From Nitrosomonas sp. (GTDB lineage Bacteria; Pseudomonadota; Gammaproteobacteria; Burkholderiales; Nitrosomonadaceae): a DNA stretch of 64,000 nt. The translations under genes and the position numbers were made by a program. A model generated the notes under the pieces. It did no database searches, was not told the DNA's origin, and saw nothing but the letters and a program-made list of their open reading frames with translations. Below, one piece after another: positions 44,709-56,609 of the stretch (the stretch's first letter is position 1; each line of letters starts with the position of its first letter). The stretch is from assembly GCA_024281995.1 (NCBI GenBank), contig JAMWZW010000009.1:43817-107816 (forward strand), given 5' to 3'.

Positions 44709-46154
44709 TTACATGGAATTTTGAATAGCGTAGAGACTTAATCCCATTAACGCTTGGGGGAATATGCCAAGAGCCAGAACCGCAAACCCATTTGCACTTA
44801 ATAGAATTTTCACTTCACTATTAGGCGTAATCGGCTCATCAGTTTCAGGCTCATCGAAATACATGAGCTTAATAATACGCAAGTAATAAAAAGCACCAAT
44901 TAATGAAAACAGCACTGCTATAACCGCAAGCCAAATATAACCAGCGTTAACCACCGCTTGTAATACAGACAATTTGGCATAAAATCCAATCATTGGTGGT
45001 ATTCCCGCTAATGAAAACATTAATAGCAAAGTAATAAATGCATACCAAGAATTTCTTTTACTTAATCCCTTGAAGTCGTTAATATTTTCTGCTTCAAATC
45101 CTGTACGACACAGCAGCATGATCATAGCAAAAGTACCAAGCGTCATTAGAACGTAGGCAATTACATAAAACAAAGCAGAACTGTAACCATTTGAATCCGC
45201 GCTTATAAAACCAAGTAACAAGAAACCCATGTGTGAAATCGTCGAATACGCTAGCATACGTTTAATATTTTCTTGTGCAATGGCGGCTATGTTACCAACA
45301 GCCATAGACATAACAGCTAAAATCACCAGCATACCTTGCCAGTCTGCAACCATTTCTCCCATGCCTTCAATCAATAAACGCATCACAAAACCAAAAGCTG
45401 CAAACTTCGGAGCAGAGCCAATAAATAATGTGACTGCAGTTGGTGCACCTTGATAAACATCTGGTGCCCACATATGAAATGGCGCTGCGCTTAACTTAAA
45501 GCTAATACCAGCGACAATAAACACTAGACCCACGACCAATACTTCTTTACTACTTGCTTCACTCTGAATAATTTGAGCAAGTTGCGAAATATGCAAAGTA
45601 CCTGTTGCGCCATAAACCATTGACATCCCATAAAGTAGGAATCCAGAGGCTAATGCTCCGAGTACAAAAAACTTCATGGCTGCTTCTGTTGCAATGATTG
45701 AGTCACGCCGTAACGCTACCAAGGCGTAAAGCGAAAGCGAAAGTAATTCCAAGCCAATATACAACGTTAGGAAATGGCTAGCAGAAATCATTACCATCAT
45801 TCCCAGAGTCGCGAACAATATCAAACTAAAAAATTCACCTCTCAACATGCCACGATCACTGATATAAGCATAGGAATATATCAACACTGCTGATACTGTA
45901 CCGTATACCATCAATTTCAGAATGTCCGCCATCGAGTCGTCAACATACATGCCGGAAAATGTTTGGCTAGTCTCTGTTGAAAATGATAAAAAAGTCAGTA
46001 TTGTGCAACCAACCAACGTAATTTGTGTGAGCAAATAGGCAACATAACGTTTATTTTCGCCAGCAGTGAGATCAGCAAGCATTACCACGCACACCATAAT
46101 GAGCATAAATATCTCTGAAGAGGCTGGCGCGAAATCAGGTGGTATAAAATTCAT
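44709..46154 (-). CDS. nuoN: NADH-quinone oxidoreductase subunit N
   Basis: A 481-residue antiporter-like proton-pumping subunit of complex I, last gene of the nuo operon. Around 14 membrane helices; family motifs include [38 protein letters not shown] and [20 protein letters not shown], with conserved membrane Lys and Glu residues, and [20 protein letters not shown]. No gene follows for more than 250 bp. Confidence 0.97.
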   Translation of the reverse strand: MNFIPPDFAPASSEIFMLIMVCVVMLADLTAGENKRYVAYLLTQITLVGCTILTFLSFSTETSQTFSGMYVDDSMADILKLMVYGTVSAVLIYSYAYISDRGMLRGEFFSLILFATLGMMVMISASHFLTLYIGLELLSLSLYALVALRRDSIIATEAAMKFFVLGALASGFLLYGMSMVYGATGTLHISQLAQIIQSEASSKEVLVVGLVFIVAGISFKLSAAPFHMWAPDVYQGAPTAVTLFIGSAPKFAAFGFVMRLLIEGMGEMVADWQGMLVILAVMSMAVGNIAAIAQENIKRMLAYSTISHMGFLLLGFISADSNGYSSALFYVIAYVLMTLGTFAMIMLLCRTGFEAENINDFKGLSKRNSWYAFITLLLMFSLAGIPPMIGFYAKLSVLQAVVNAGYIWLAVIAVLFSLIGAFYYLRIIKLMYFDEPETDEPITPNSEVKILLSANGFAVLALGIFPQALMGLSLYAIQNSM

Positions 46155-46202
46155 TAATTCTTAATCCTCTCGACAGAAAACATGACTATTAAAAGGTCAT
46201 TT

Positions 46203-47687
46203 TTATAATTTGCTATTACTTACGTGTATCAATAAATGATCTATCGTGGCGTGCATCACATCAGTTAATGGATACGGATAAATACCAATCCACAGGACCG
46301 AAATAGCTAAAATTGCCAATAATGCAAACTCGCGCTTTGAAATATCTTCCAATCCTTCCACTCCTGAATGTGTTACAGCACCAAATATAACTCGTTTATA
46401 CATCCATAATGTATAAGCTGCTCCGAAAATTAATGTAGTTGCGGCTAAAAAGGCGTACCAAAAATTAACTTTTATACTACCCATAATCACCATAAATTCA
46501 CCAACAAACCCACTTGTACCAGGTAATCCGGCATTTGCCATTGCAAATAACATAAAAAAAGCAGCAAATGTAGGCATTTTATTAACAACTCCACCATAAT
46601 CTGCAATTTGACGCGAATGTAATCTGTCATAGAGTACACCCACACATAAGAACATAGCACCTGAAATGAATCCGTGCGATATCATTTGAACCATCGCGCC
46701 TTCAATGCCATACGAATTAAACAGAAAAAAACCTAATGTCACAAATCCCATATGTGCTACGGAGGAATAGGCAATCAATTTTTTCATGTCAACTTGCATT
46801 AATGCAATTAATCCAATATATACCACTGCTATCAACGATAGTGCGATCATCATGTTAGCCAAAAATTGGCTGGCATCAGGTGCAATTGGTAATGAAAAAC
46901 GTAAGAATCCATAACCACCCAATTTAAGTAAAATAGCTGCCAGAACAACTGAACCACCTGTAGGCGCCTCCACGTGCGCATCTGGCAACCATGTATGTAC
47001 TGGCCACATAGGTACTTTTACTGCAAACGCTAGAAGAAATGCGATAAAAATGAGAATTTGTGGTGTCATTGGAATTGCTAGTTGATGATAATCTTGTATC
47101 GAAAAACTGCCTCCTGACGTTTGATACAAATAAATAAAAGCGATCAGCATCAATAAGGAACCAAGCAATGTGTAAAGGAAAAATTTAATAGCCGCATATA
47201 CACGATTAGGGCCACCCCATATTCCGATAATCAGAAACATTGGGATCAACGACGCTTCCCAAAAAACATAAAACAGCATTGCATCCAAAGATGCAAAAAC
47301 GCCATTAACAATACCCGACATTACCAAGAATGCCCCCATATATTGAGACACACGCTCTTTAATGACTTCCCAGCCTGCTCCAATAACCACTGGTGTAATG
47401 AAGCAATTCAATAAGATCAATGGCATTGATATGCCATCTACACCCACATGGTAATTGACATTAAAGCGTTCAAACCAGATATGACTTTCAACAAATTGCA
47501 TTGTGCTTGTTGTAGAATCGAAACCTGTGTATAGCGGGAAAGCGACCAGCAATCCAAGGACTGACCCGGCAAGTGAAATCCAACGTGCTAAATGCGCGTT
47601 GCGATCATCTCCTGTTACAAACACAGCAATACCAAACACAATTGGCAACCAAATAACAAGACTCAATAATGGGAATTCAAATGACAT
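46203..47687 (-). CDS. nuoM: NADH-quinone oxidoreductase subunit M
   Basis: A 494-residue antiporter-like subunit. Motifs are YHVGVDGISMPLILLN, FYVFWEASLIPMFLIIGIWG (key membrane Glu), KVPMWPVHTWLPDAHVEAPT (key Lys region) and LIAYSSVAHMGFVTLG. About 14 helices; length is normal for NuoM. Translated 77 bp after nuoL and 48 bp before nuoN on the same strand. Confidence 0.97.
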   Translation of the reverse strand: MSFEFPLLSLVIWLPIVFGIAVFVTGDDRNAHLARWISLAGSVLGLLVAFPLYTGFDSTTSTMQFVESHIWFERFNVNYHVGVDGISMPLILLNCFITPVVIGAGWEVIKERVSQYMGAFLVMSGIVNGVFASLDAMLFYVFWEASLIPMFLIIGIWGGPNRVYAAIKFFLYTLLGSLLMLIAFIYLYQTSGGSFSIQDYHQLAIPMTPQILIFIAFLLAFAVKVPMWPVHTWLPDAHVEAPTGGSVVLAAILLKLGGYGFLRFSLPIAPDASQFLANMMIALSLIAVVYIGLIALMQVDMKKLIAYSSVAHMGFVTLGFFLFNSYGIEGAMVQMISHGFISGAMFLCVGVLYDRLHSRQIADYGGVVNKMPTFAAFFMLFAMANAGLPGTSGFVGEFMVIMGSIKVNFWYAFLAATTLIFGAAYTLWMYKRVIFGAVTHSGVEGLEDISKREFALLAILAISVLWIGIYPYPLTDVMHATIDHLLIHVSNSKL

Positions 47688-47764
47688 ACTTATTCCGAGT
47701 TATTTTTAGTATTTTATTTATTATCTATAACTATTAATTTTATAGATTTTTTCTGATGTGAAGC

Positions 47765-49714
47765 TCAATAAAGCCATAATGTTAAGATAACAAATATGCC
47801 AACAATCATGGTAAATGCATAATGATAGATATAACCTGTTTGGAAGTGCCGTACTATTGTAGCTGTCAGCGCTACAACACGAGCAGTTCCGTTGACAAGA
47901 AATCCATCAATTACTTTAATGTCACCGTACTTCCACAATATAGTGCCTAAAGTACGTGAGCCTCCGGCAAATAACCATGAATACAATTCGTCAATATAAT
48001 ATTTGCGATCCAAAATGTTATACACCGAGCTGAAGTAGACTTTTACTTTTCCTGGAATATCTGTCCTGACAGTATACAAATACCAAGCTGTAAAAATACC
48101 TGCCATTGATAACCAGAATGGTGCTGTAGACAGTGCATGCAGCATCATTCCTCCAATACCATTAAATTCCGCGCCTAATTTTTGAACAGCATCGTGCTGT
48201 GGTAACACATAAATTGCAGAGTTAAAATAATCTCCAAATACTATAGAACCAATAAACCACCCTGCTGCAATCGTTGGGATGGCTAAGACTATTAATGGCA
48301 TTGTCACTACCCAAGGCGATTCATGTAGATGCTCTTTTGTATGCGCATCCATCCTTGTTTGTCCATGAAAGGTCATAAATATTAATCGAAATGTATATAA
48401 AGCCGTAACAAAGACGGTAACCAATACACAGAAATATGCAAAACCACTACCAGGAATATCTGCAAAATGTACCGCTTCTATAATTGCATCTTTAGAAAAA
48501 AAACCAGAAAATCCCGGCACGCCAGCGCTTGCCAATGCAGCAATAAACATTGTCCAATAGGTAATTGGCATATAATTTCTAAGTCCACCCATTTTCTGCA
48601 TATTTTGCTCATGATGCATAGCAATAATTACCGAACCGGCACCTAAAAATAAAACGGCTTTAAAGAAAGCGTGCGTCATCAAATGAAAAATCGCCGCCGA
48701 GTAAGCAGATGCACCAAGCGCCACAGTCATATAACCCAATTGCGATAAGGTAGAATAAGCAACTACGCGTTTAATATCGTTCTGTACTACCGCAACCAGT
48801 GCCATGAATAAAGTAGTTATTCCGCCAATAATTAAGATCACGGATAATGCTGTTTCTGATAATTCAAAAAGCGGTGACATCCGAGCTACCATAAAAATAC
48901 CAGCCGTTACCATAGTTGCCGCATGAATTAATGCAGAAATTGGTGTAGGACCTTCCATTGAATCAGGCAACCACACATGTAATGGAAATTGTGCGGATTT
49001 ACCCATAGCACCCACAAACAACAAAATACAAATTAATGTTATGACTAACCAGGATACACCAGGTATTACCTCAATCATTTCATCTGTTTTGTTTGGTGCT
49101 TGCACAAAAACAGTCGAATAATCCAATGTACCAAAATACATTAATACCAACGCGATACCCAAAAGAAAACCAAAATCACCCACACGATTTACTAAAAATG
49201 CTTTTAAATTAGCGTAAATAGCTGTAGGGCGGGTATACCAGAATCCAATCAGCAAATAAGACACCAGGCCAACAGCTTCCCAACCAAAAAATAACTGTAA
49301 AAAGTTATTTGACATTACCAACATCATCATTGAGAAGGTAAATAATGAAATATAGCTAAAGAAGCGCTGGTAACCTGGATCGTTATGCATATAACCAATT
49401 GTGTAAATATGCACCATCAATGAAACTAAACTGACAACCAACATCATGGTTGATGACAGTTGATCAATTAAAAAACCAATCTCAAATCGAGTATCTCCTG
49501 TCACCAACCAGGTATATACACTACCGTTGTAAGTATTTCCCTCCAAAACATCAAAAAATATAACCACAGAGGCAAGGAGAGAGACGAATACGAGCGCAAT
49601 AGTTGTACGATGACTCCACACAGGACCAATAAAACGTCCGAATAATCCGGCAATAAGCGCACCTACCAGTGGTGCAAGGGGTACCAGTAAATAAAGTTTC
49701 TGCATCACTATCAA
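47765..49714 (-). CDS. nuoL: NADH-quinone oxidoreductase subunit L
   Basis: A 649-residue distal antiporter-like subunit with the long lateral C-terminal helix. Conserved stretches: FFGWEAVGLVSYLLIGFW, GKSAQFPLHVWLPDSMEGPT, PISALIHAATMVTAGIFMVA and VVAYSTLSQLGYMTVALG. The start is uncertain by two codons (MIV or MQK). The neighbours nuoK and nuoM are in canonical order. Confidence 0.97.
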   Translation of the reverse strand: MIVMQKLYLLVPLAPLVGALIAGLFGRFIGPVWSHRTTIALVFVSLLASVVIFFDVLEGNTYNGSVYTWLVTGDTRFEIGFLIDQLSSTMMLVVSLVSLMVHIYTIGYMHNDPGYQRFFSYISLFTFSMMMLVMSNNFLQLFFGWEAVGLVSYLLIGFWYTRPTAIYANLKAFLVNRVGDFGFLLGIALVLMYFGTLDYSTVFVQAPNKTDEMIEVIPGVSWLVITLICILLFVGAMGKSAQFPLHVWLPDSMEGPTPISALIHAATMVTAGIFMVARMSPLFELSETALSVILIIGGITTLFMALVAVVQNDIKRVVAYSTLSQLGYMTVALGASAYSAAIFHLMTHAFFKAVLFLGAGSVIIAMHHEQNMQKMGGLRNYMPITYWTMFIAALASAGVPGFSGFFSKDAIIEAVHFADIPGSGFAYFCVLVTVFVTALYTFRLIFMTFHGQTRMDAHTKEHLHESPWVVTMPLIVLAIPTIAAGWFIGSIVFGDYFNSAIYVLPQHDAVQKLGAEFNGIGGMMLHALSTAPFWLSMAGIFTAWYLYTVRTDIPGKVKVYFSSVYNILDRKYYIDELYSWLFAGGSRTLGTILWKYGDIKVIDGFLVNGTARVVALTATIVRHFQTGYIYHYAFTMIVGIFVILTLWLY

Positions 49715-49756
49715 TAATTCATATTAAATACTTAATCGAGCGCTATAAGTTATCTG

Positions 49757-50062
49757 TCAACCTTTGAGCTTATCCAAATCATCAACATTAATCGTTTGCT
49801 GATTACGAAATAACACAACAAGTATCGCTAAACCAATAGCTGATTCAGCTGCTGCAACAGTTAAAATAAAAAAAACAAAAACCTGACCGGAAATATCCTG
49901 CAGATAATGTGAAAATGCTACAAAGTTCATGTTTACAGCTAACAACATTAACTCAATCGACATCAAAATAATGATGACATTTTTTCGATTGAGAAATATA
50001 CCAACTATACCAATAGCAAATAAAATTGCGCCAAGTACTAAATAATGGGATAACGAAACCAA
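49757..50062 (-). CDS. nuoK: NADH-quinone oxidoreductase subunit K
   Basis: A 101-residue membrane subunit with three helices and the two conserved membrane glutamates, in [18 protein letters not shown] and [18 protein letters not shown]. Length and the terminal DLDKLKG-like tail are typical for proteobacterial NuoK. Lies between nuoJ and nuoL. Confidence 0.97.
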   Translation of the reverse strand: MVSLSHYLVLGAILFAIGIVGIFLNRKNVIIILMSIELMLLAVNMNFVAFSHYLQDISGQVFVFFILTVAAAESAIGLAILVVLFRNQQTINVDDLDKLKG

Positions 50063-50127
50063 GCTAATTACCTCTCCTTATATATAGTTATACAAGTTAC
50101 TAAGAGTTTTCATTAATAATTTAATTA

Positions 50128-50733
50128 CTATTCCTTTTTCTCAGACGGGATCGCCACAATGCGTAAGCGCTCTTCCTTTTTTACTTGAACTTGCTTAGAA
50201 GGATCGGGTGATTTTTTATCTTCACGATGACGCAAGGTTAACGCAATTGCAGCTACCATTGCCACAAGTAAAAGTACCGCTGCTAATTCAAAAGCATAAA
50301 CATATTCAGTGTAAATCAAACGGCCTAATTCTCTCGTATTACTGTAATCAATATCATGCGGAGTAGGCGTCGGCATCTCTTCAGATCCAAAATACTTACC
50401 CATCAAAACCATTGACATTTCCCCAACCATAATCAATGCCACTAGCGCGCCAAAAGGAAACCATTTCCAAAAACCTTCTCGCAATCGGTCCAGATTGATA
50501 TCTAACATCATTACTACAAATAGAAACAATACCATCACGGCACCGACGTATACCAATACTAAAGTAATCGCAAGAAACTCAGCTTCCAACAACAGCCATA
50601 AACCAGCGCATGTAATAAAAGTCAATACCAATAATAATGCTGAATAAACTGGATTACGAACTGTAATTACCCCAAGCGCTGAAGTAATTAAAATCACAGA
50701 AAAACTATAAAAAATAATGTCTTGAAAGTTCAT
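50128..50733 (-). CDS. nuoJ: NADH-quinone oxidoreductase subunit J
   Basis: A 201-residue membrane subunit with five helices. ARNPVYSALLLVL-type sequence (VRNPVYSALLLVLTFITCAG) and VLVYVGAVMVLFLFVVMML, with the flexible pi-bulge helix, are the family hallmarks. The C-terminal 35 residues are a hydrophilic Lys/Glu-rich tail. 20 bp downstream of nuoI. Confidence 0.96.
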   Translation of the reverse strand: MNFQDIIFYSFSVILITSALGVITVRNPVYSALLLVLTFITCAGLWLLLEAEFLAITLVLVYVGAVMVLFLFVVMMLDINLDRLREGFWKWFPFGALVALIMVGEMSMVLMGKYFGSEEMPTPTPHDIDYSNTRELGRLIYTEYVYAFELAAVLLLVAMVAAIALTLRHREDKKSPDPSKQVQVKKEERLRIVAIPSEKKE

Positions 50734-50753
50734 TGTATGTTTACCAGCAAGAT

Positions 50754-51242
50754 TTAACGATAACGCGCATCGGCTTCCCTGTCTTTGGCAATTTGCTCCT
50801 CATAGCGATCACCAACTGCCAATAACATTTCTTTAGTATAGATAAAATCTTCTCTCTTTTCGCAGTGATATTCCAAGATACGCGTTTCGACAATCGAATC
50901 CACAGGGCATGATTCTTCACAAAAACCGCAAAAAATACACTTGCTTAAATCAATATCGTAGCGCGTGGTACGTCGTGTACCATCAGAACGTTCCTCAGAT
51001 TCAATGGTAATCGCCAGTGCTGGACAAACTGCCTCACACAGTTTGCAGGCGATACAACGCTCTTCTCCATTGGGATACCGCCGCAATGCATGTAAGCCTC
51101 TAAAACGCGGCGATTGCGGAGTCTTTTCTTCAGGATAATGTACAGTTATTTTCGGTTTGAATAGATATTTCCCGGTAACCGCCATACCTTTTAGCAATTC
51201 GAATAACAGGAAAGTGCTAAAAAATTTCTTTATACGATTCAT
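50754..51242 (-). CDS. nuoI: NADH-quinone oxidoreductase subunit I
   Basis: A 162-residue peripheral-arm ferredoxin-like subunit holding clusters N6a and N6b. Both 4Fe-4S motifs are complete: [12 protein letters not shown] and [12 protein letters not shown]. An N-terminal amphipathic segment anchors it to the membrane arm. Located between nuoH and nuoJ, in normal order. Confidence 0.97.
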   Translation of the reverse strand: MNRIKKFFSTFLLFELLKGMAVTGKYLFKPKITVHYPEEKTPQSPRFRGLHALRRYPNGEERCIACKLCEAVCPALAITIESEERSDGTRRTTRYDIDLSKCIFCGFCEESCPVDSIVETRILEYHCEKREDFIYTKEMLLAVGDRYEEQIAKDREADARYR

Positions 51243-51256
51243 TGTTTTTCTCTATC

Positions 51257-52354
51257 TTAAAACCAGATATTTAATAACGGTAAATTTCTTACCGACTCGG
51301 GTAATTGCATTATCAATCCTAACAAAACAATCCATATAAGTGTAATCGGAATAAATACTTTCCATCCTAATCTCATAATTTGATCATAACGATAGCGTGG
51401 GAAAGTTGCACGAAACCAAAGAAAAAAGAAAAGAATAAATGCAATTTTTAATAACAACCAGATGAAACCTGGTATCAGCGTAAATGGAGCAATATCAAGT
51501 GGCGGAAGCCATCCTCCTAAAAACATAATTGAAGTTAACGCTGCAACCAAAATCATATTAGAATATTCGGCTAGGAAAAATACTGTAAAAGCCATACCTG
51601 AATAATCAACGTGAAATCCTGCTACAATTTCTGATTCACCTTCGGCTACATCAAACGGTGCACGATTCGTTTCAGCAATCCCAGAGATTAAATAAACCAA
51701 AAACATGGGAAACAAAGGAATTAAATACCAATTTAAAAAACTATTGCCTTGCTGCCCGTTTACTATATCACCGAGATTTAAACTTTGTGACATCATCAAA
51801 ACACATACTAAGGCAAAACCCATTGCCAATTCGTAGGAAACTACTTGAGCGGCTGATCGCATAGCGCCCAAAAATGCATATTTAGAATTTGATGCCCAAC
51901 CGGCAATGATAATGCCGTATATACCCATTGATGTCATCGCCAAAATATACAATAAGCCAGCATTGATATCTGCAAGAACAAGTTCGGGAGAAAATGGTAT
52001 GACTGCCCATGCAGCAAGTGCAGGCATAATCGTCAGTATGGGTGCTAAAACAAACAAAAATTTATTTGCACCATTAGGAATGACAATTTCCTTCATAATT
52101 GCCTTAACCGCATCTGCAATCGGTTGTCCCCATCCTCTTAACCATGGGATTCCAAAAAAAGTCACCCTATTTGGTCCAACGCGAATTTGCATATACGCAA
52201 TTATTTTGCGCTCAGCAAAAGTCAGATAAGCAACACCCAATAATAATGGAATAACAATAGCAAAGATTAATGCCAGATTAGTCGTCAATGAAAACAGGGT
52301 AGAGCCCCACTCGGTTCCAAATAACTGAACAAACTGCTGCTGAATACTCTCCAT
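51257..52354 (-). CDS. nuoH: NADH-quinone oxidoreductase subunit H
   Basis: A 365-residue membrane subunit forming the quinone-entry site with NuoB and NuoD. Eight helices; conserved [56 protein letters not shown] and [20 protein letters not shown] are all present. Length slightly above E. coli NuoH (325) owing to a longer N terminus and loop, as in other betaproteobacteria. Confidence 0.97.
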   Translation of the reverse strand: MESIQQQFVQLFGTEWGSTLFSLTTNLALIFAIVIPLLLGVAYLTFAERKIIAYMQIRVGPNRVTFFGIPWLRGWGQPIADAVKAIMKEIVIPNGANKFLFVLAPILTIMPALAAWAVIPFSPELVLADINAGLLYILAMTSMGIYGIIIAGWASNSKYAFLGAMRSAAQVVSYELAMGFALVCVLMMSQSLNLGDIVNGQQGNSFLNWYLIPLFPMFLVYLISGIAETNRAPFDVAEGESEIVAGFHVDYSGMAFTVFFLAEYSNMILVAALTSIMFLGGWLPPLDIAPFTLIPGFIWLLLKIAFILFFFLWFRATFPRYRYDQIMRLGWKVFIPITLIWIVLLGLIMQLPESVRNLPLLNIWF

Positions 52355-52376
52355 TAGTTAACTCCAAACCTCACCA

Positions 52377-54800
52377 TTACAACTTCTCCACCGATATTTC
52401 TTCAAACAAACCACCTAGTATAAATGTACTTGGATGAGCACCTACAACACGCACACACCTGGGAGGTATTTTTTCATCGCAAGCAACTTCGAGTTGAACA
52501 GATTCACTTCCCTGCTTTACTCTTACCTGTGTCCCAGTAGTTAGGTTAAGAGCCTCCAGTGTTGGTGTCGCCATCCACACCTTAGGCGTTTGAGCATCTT
52601 GTGTAGATTGCAGAGATTCAGCACGTCGAACAATTGGATCTGCTTGATAAATCGGAACTTCGCCGATTCGTTGCAGGCCTTGTCTTTGTTTTTCTATGTC
52701 TTCAATTTCAAAGTTATAATTCTCTACTGCATTATTTAAGTAATGATTAACCTCGAATCCTTCTGGGAAAATTTCTGCACGAATTTGTTCAGGTGTTTCA
52801 TAGTCAAATTTCTCAAGCGATAGCAGGTTAGCCAATACGCGTAATACTTTCCATGCAGGCCGGGCTTCGCCTAATGGAGCTACTACACCATTAAAGCTTT
52901 GTATTCGACCTTCGGTATTTACATAAGTACCTGATGTTTCAGAAAATGGAGAAATAGGTAACATCACATCCGCATAATTTATAGCATTTCCTTGGTAGCT
53001 ACTCATTGCTACTACGAATTCACTCGATCTAATGGTTTCTAGCGCTTTCTGAGAGTTATAAGTATCAAACTCAGGTTCTACATTCATCAAAATGAATGCC
53101 TGGCATTTTTCATTGATTACATCTGTATCAGTATCGAAACCTAGAATTTGTGACGCATCTAATCCACTTACAGAAGAGTTTGATTTTGTACAAATCGATA
53201 ATGAATTAATATCAGGTATAGCCCCTACTAAATAAGCGCCTACACTGTTTGCAGCCTCACCCAAGACACCAAAACTCGCACCTGTGACTTGCGCAAGCCA
53301 TCCAGCGAGTAAGTTAATTTTTGAATATTCTGGATGGTGTTGAGACAAGTTTCCGAGATAAATTGCGGCCGGTGTATTTTCCAATAAATGAGTAGCAATT
53401 GCAGAAGCACTTGGTGTACTTGAGATATTTGCCGAATGAATGATTTTCTGTATTTCATCCGATTGATGCATTCCCTTTATTTCAAATGCTGCTTTTAAGA
53501 TCTCCGCAAGCACTCTGACCATCATATTAGGTGCAATGATTATTTTATTTGCAATATCGACTAGTAAATCATCATCGATGGGATTTACTATGCTCAATTG
53601 CATGCCATTCTTGACAGCTTGGCGTAAACGCTGCGCAATAAGAGGGTGATCCTTACGTAATGTGCTACCAATAATCAAGCCGGATTTCATTCGCGATAAA
53701 TCTGAAATACTGTTACCTAACCAAGGCGCACCTTGTAAATATTTATCTGCACGAAAATCAGATTGACGTAAACGGTGATCAATATTGCCACTACCCATAG
53801 CGCGTAACAATTTTTGCAACAAATAAAGCTCTTCAGATGTGCTATGTGCAGACCCTAATGCGGCAATACTTTTTGCACCATGTTTCTGTTTGACTGCCAA
53901 TAGTGCATGAGCTGTAAACTCCAATGCTTCCTGCCATTCGCATTCAGTCCATTGGCCATTACGTTTAATCATTGGACGTGTTAATCGGTCCTCGGAGTTT
54001 AATCCTTCGTATGAAAAACGATCCTTGTCTGACAGCCAACATTCATTAATGTCTTCATTGTCACGCGGCAAAACTCGCATTACTCGATTTTGCTTAACTT
54101 GTACGACTAAATTTGAACCTAAACCACAGTGAGGGCTTATTGATTTTCTGCGTGACAACTCCCAAGTCCGCGCAGAATAACGGAATGGTTTACTAACCAA
54201 TGCACCTACGGGACACAGATCAATGACATTACCAGACAATTCAGAATCTACAGTTTTACCGACAAAAGCAAGTATCTCAGAATGCTCGCCACGACCGACC
54301 ATACCAAGCTCCATAATTCCTGCAATTTCCTGACCGAAACGCACACAACGCGTACAATGTATACAACGTGTCATATCTGTTGATATAAGTGGTCCCAAAT
54401 TTTTATTGACCACAACACGTTTCGCTTCAGAATAGCGGGATCCACTTGAACCGTAACCTACTGCCAAGTCCTGCAGTTGACATTCACCACCTTGATCACA
54501 AATAGGACAATCTAAGGGGTGGTTAATAAGCAAGAATTCCATCACACCTTTTTGCGCAGTAACTGCTTGTTGTGAGTGTGTATATACCTTCATCCCATCC
54601 ATAACGGGTGTTGCACAAGCTGGCAAGGGTTTAGGAGCTTTCTCAACTTGCACAAGACACATACGGCAATTTGCAGCAATCGATAATTTCTTGTGATAGC
54701 AAAAATGAGGTATGTATACACCGATCTGTTTGGCACCGTCCATAATGGTGCTGCCTTTAGGTACAGAGACCTGCTTACCATCGATTTCTATATTGACCAT
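52377..54800 (-). CDS. nuoG: NADH-quinone oxidoreductase subunit G
   Basis: An 807-residue peripheral subunit. The 2Fe-2S (N1b) motif cysteines are in IPHFCYHKKLSIAANCRMCL and PLPACATPV. The His/Cys set of N5 is in LDCPICDQGGECQLQD. N4 is in CIHCTRCVRFGQEI. The large molybdopterin-oxidoreductase-like domain follows. The extra N7 cluster motif of some bacteria is not evident: SPHCGLGSNLV has a lone Cys. Proper start MVNIEIDGKQVSV. Between nuoF and nuoH. Confidence 0.97.
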   Translation of the reverse strand: MVNIEIDGKQVSVPKGSTIMDGAKQIGVYIPHFCYHKKLSIAANCRMCLVQVEKAPKPLPACATPVMDGMKVYTHSQQAVTAQKGVMEFLLINHPLDCPICDQGGECQLQDLAVGYGSSGSRYSEAKRVVVNKNLGPLISTDMTRCIHCTRCVRFGQEIAGIMELGMVGRGEHSEILAFVGKTVDSELSGNVIDLCPVGALVSKPFRYSARTWELSRRKSISPHCGLGSNLVVQVKQNRVMRVLPRDNEDINECWLSDKDRFSYEGLNSEDRLTRPMIKRNGQWTECEWQEALEFTAHALLAVKQKHGAKSIAALGSAHSTSEELYLLQKLLRAMGSGNIDHRLRQSDFRADKYLQGAPWLGNSISDLSRMKSGLIIGSTLRKDHPLIAQRLRQAVKNGMQLSIVNPIDDDLLVDIANKIIIAPNMMVRVLAEILKAAFEIKGMHQSDEIQKIIHSANISSTPSASAIATHLLENTPAAIYLGNLSQHHPEYSKINLLAGWLAQVTGASFGVLGEAANSVGAYLVGAIPDINSLSICTKSNSSVSGLDASQILGFDTDTDVINEKCQAFILMNVEPEFDTYNSQKALETIRSSEFVVAMSSYQGNAINYADVMLPISPFSETSGTYVNTEGRIQSFNGVVAPLGEARPAWKVLRVLANLLSLEKFDYETPEQIRAEIFPEGFEVNHYLNNAVENYNFEIEDIEKQRQGLQRIGEVPIYQADPIVRRAESLQSTQDAQTPKVWMATPTLEALNLTTGTQVRVKQGSESVQLEVACDEKIPPRCVRVVGAHPSTFILGGLFEEISVEKL

Positions 54801-54856
54801 CGGCTAAAATTATTGAATTAATAACAACTTATAAAATTTTTATATTTTTTTGAGTG

Positions 54857-56134
54857 TTAAACCATACATTTCTTATGTTCTATATGATAAACAAACTCAT
54901 CTCTAAAATGCTGAATCATTGCTCGAACAGGCATTGCAGCAGCATCACCTAAAGCGCAAATTGTACGACCTTGTATGTTGTCAGCTATATTATCTAGCAG
55001 ATCGAGATCTTCTGATCGTCCCTTCCCATGCTCAATACGATTAATAATGCGATAGAGCCATCCTGTACCTTCACGGCACGGTGTACATTGACCGCACGAT
55101 TCTTCGTAGTAAAAATAAGACAAGCGCTCTAGTGCTTTCACCATACACGTAGTTTCATCCATAATAATGACAGCGCCAGAACCTAGCATAGAACCAGCCT
55201 TAGCAATGGAATCATAATCCATGTCAGTTTGCATCATTATATCCCCTGGTAGCACAGGCATTGACGATCCTCCTGGAATACAACCTTTTAATTTCCTGCC
55301 ACCCCTCATTCCACCGGCCAATTCTAATAATTCTGGGAATGGAGTTCCCAAGGGTATTTCATAATTACCGGGTTTATTTACATGACCTGATACTGAAAAA
55401 ATTTTAGTACCTCCGTTATTAGGTTTACCTAGCTGAAGGTATTTTTCTCCGCTATTACGAATAATCCAAGGAACTGAAGAAAAAGTTTCGGTATTATTAA
55501 TGGTCGTTGGCTTTCCATACAATCCAAAATTAGCCGGAAAAGGTGGCTTAAATCGTGGTTGACCTTTCTTGCCTTCTATAGATTCCAACAATGCAGTCTC
55601 TTCACCACAAATATACGCACCGTATCCATGATGATTATATAACTGAAAACTAAACGATGATCCTAAGATATTATTTCCTAAATAGCCTGCTGCACGTGCT
55701 TCTTCAACAGCTTCTTCCATGCGTTCATAGGTTTCCCATATTTCACCATGGATATAGTTATATCCCGTTTTAACACCCATTGCATAAGCTGCAATAATCA
55801 TCCCTTCAATAAGCAAATGCGGATTAAAGCGCATAATGTCACGATCTTTAAAAGTGCCGGGTTCACCCTCATCCGAATTACAAACTATGTATTTATCACC
55901 TTCGTATCCTTTGGGCATGAAACTCCATTTTAAACCCGTAGGGAAACCAGCTCCTCCACGTCCGCGAAGTGCTGATTTTTTCACTTCCTCAATAATTTCT
56001 TCCGGCTTAATTTTTTCCGTAAGGATTTTTTTAAGTGCTGCATATCCCTCACGTTTCTCATAGCTTTCACGCCCCCAATTCTTGGGATCGGATGGATCAA
56101 CTCCATTCATTAATGTTTGCGGATACTGATTCAT
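54857..56134 (-). CDS. nuoF: NADH-quinone oxidoreductase subunit F
   Basis: A 425-residue NADH-binding subunit. The Gly-rich NADH site is [16 protein letters not shown]. The FMN region includes [20 protein letters not shown] and [17 protein letters not shown]. The N3 4Fe-4S cluster motif is [15 protein letters not shown] plus a later Cys in [12 protein letters not shown]. Overlaps nuoE by 4 bp (translational coupling). First electron acceptor of complex I. Confidence 0.98.
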   Translation of the reverse strand: MNQYPQTLMNGVDPSDPKNWGRESYEKREGYAALKKILTEKIKPEEIIEEVKKSALRGRGGAGFPTGLKWSFMPKGYEGDKYIVCNSDEGEPGTFKDRDIMRFNPHLLIEGMIIAAYAMGVKTGYNYIHGEIWETYERMEEAVEEARAAGYLGNNILGSSFSFQLYNHHGYGAYICGEETALLESIEGKKGQPRFKPPFPANFGLYGKPTTINNTETFSSVPWIIRNSGEKYLQLGKPNNGGTKIFSVSGHVNKPGNYEIPLGTPFPELLELAGGMRGGRKLKGCIPGGSSMPVLPGDIMMQTDMDYDSIAKAGSMLGSGAVIIMDETTCMVKALERLSYFYYEESCGQCTPCREGTGWLYRIINRIEHGKGRSEDLDLLDNIADNIQGRTICALGDAAAMPVRAMIQHFRDEFVYHIEHKKCMV

Positions 56135-56607
56135 TTTTTCAGTTCCTCCAACAATTGATCAATCATTTCATTCGACATAAAACTACACATACGCTTGTTA
56201 TTAACCAGAAATACTGGCGCATCCCCGCACGCACCAAAGCACTCACCTTCTTTGAGGGTAAACCTACCGTCTGATGTAGTTTGATTGAACTCTATACCTA
56301 ACTTACTTTTTAAATAAGCTGCGCTTTCATTACTACCTGATAAAGCGCATGGCAAATTCGTACAAACTGTAATTTTGTATTTGCCAACCGGTTCCAAATT
56401 ATACATGTTATAAAAAGTAGCCACTTCATATACTGCAATAGGTGGCATACTCAAATACTCGGCAATAAAGTTGATCGCCTCATTCGTCAACCAGCCTTTC
56501 TCATCTTGCGCTATTGCAAGAGCAGACATAACAGCAGATTGTTTTTTATCCATCGGATATTTAGCAATCTCTCGATCTATTTTTTTAAGGGATTCAGCAC
56601 TTAACAT
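56131..56607 (-). CDS. nuoE: NADH-quinone oxidoreductase subunit E
   Basis: A 158-residue thioredoxin-fold subunit with the N1a 2Fe-2S cluster. The four ligands are in [12 protein letters not shown] (Cys-x4-Cys) and [16 protein letters not shown] (Cys-x3-Cys). The helical N terminus holds the [14 protein letters not shown] signature. It lies 2 bp after nuoD and overlaps nuoF. Confidence 0.97.
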   Translation of the reverse strand: MLSAESLKKIDREIAKYPMDKKQSAVMSALAIAQDEKGWLTNEAINFIAEYLSMPPIAVYEVATFYNMYNLEPVGKYKITVCTNLPCALSGSNESAAYLKSKLGIEFNQTTSDGRFTLKEGECFGACGDAPVFLVNNKRMCSFMSNEMIDQLLEELKK

Positions 56608-56609
56608 CG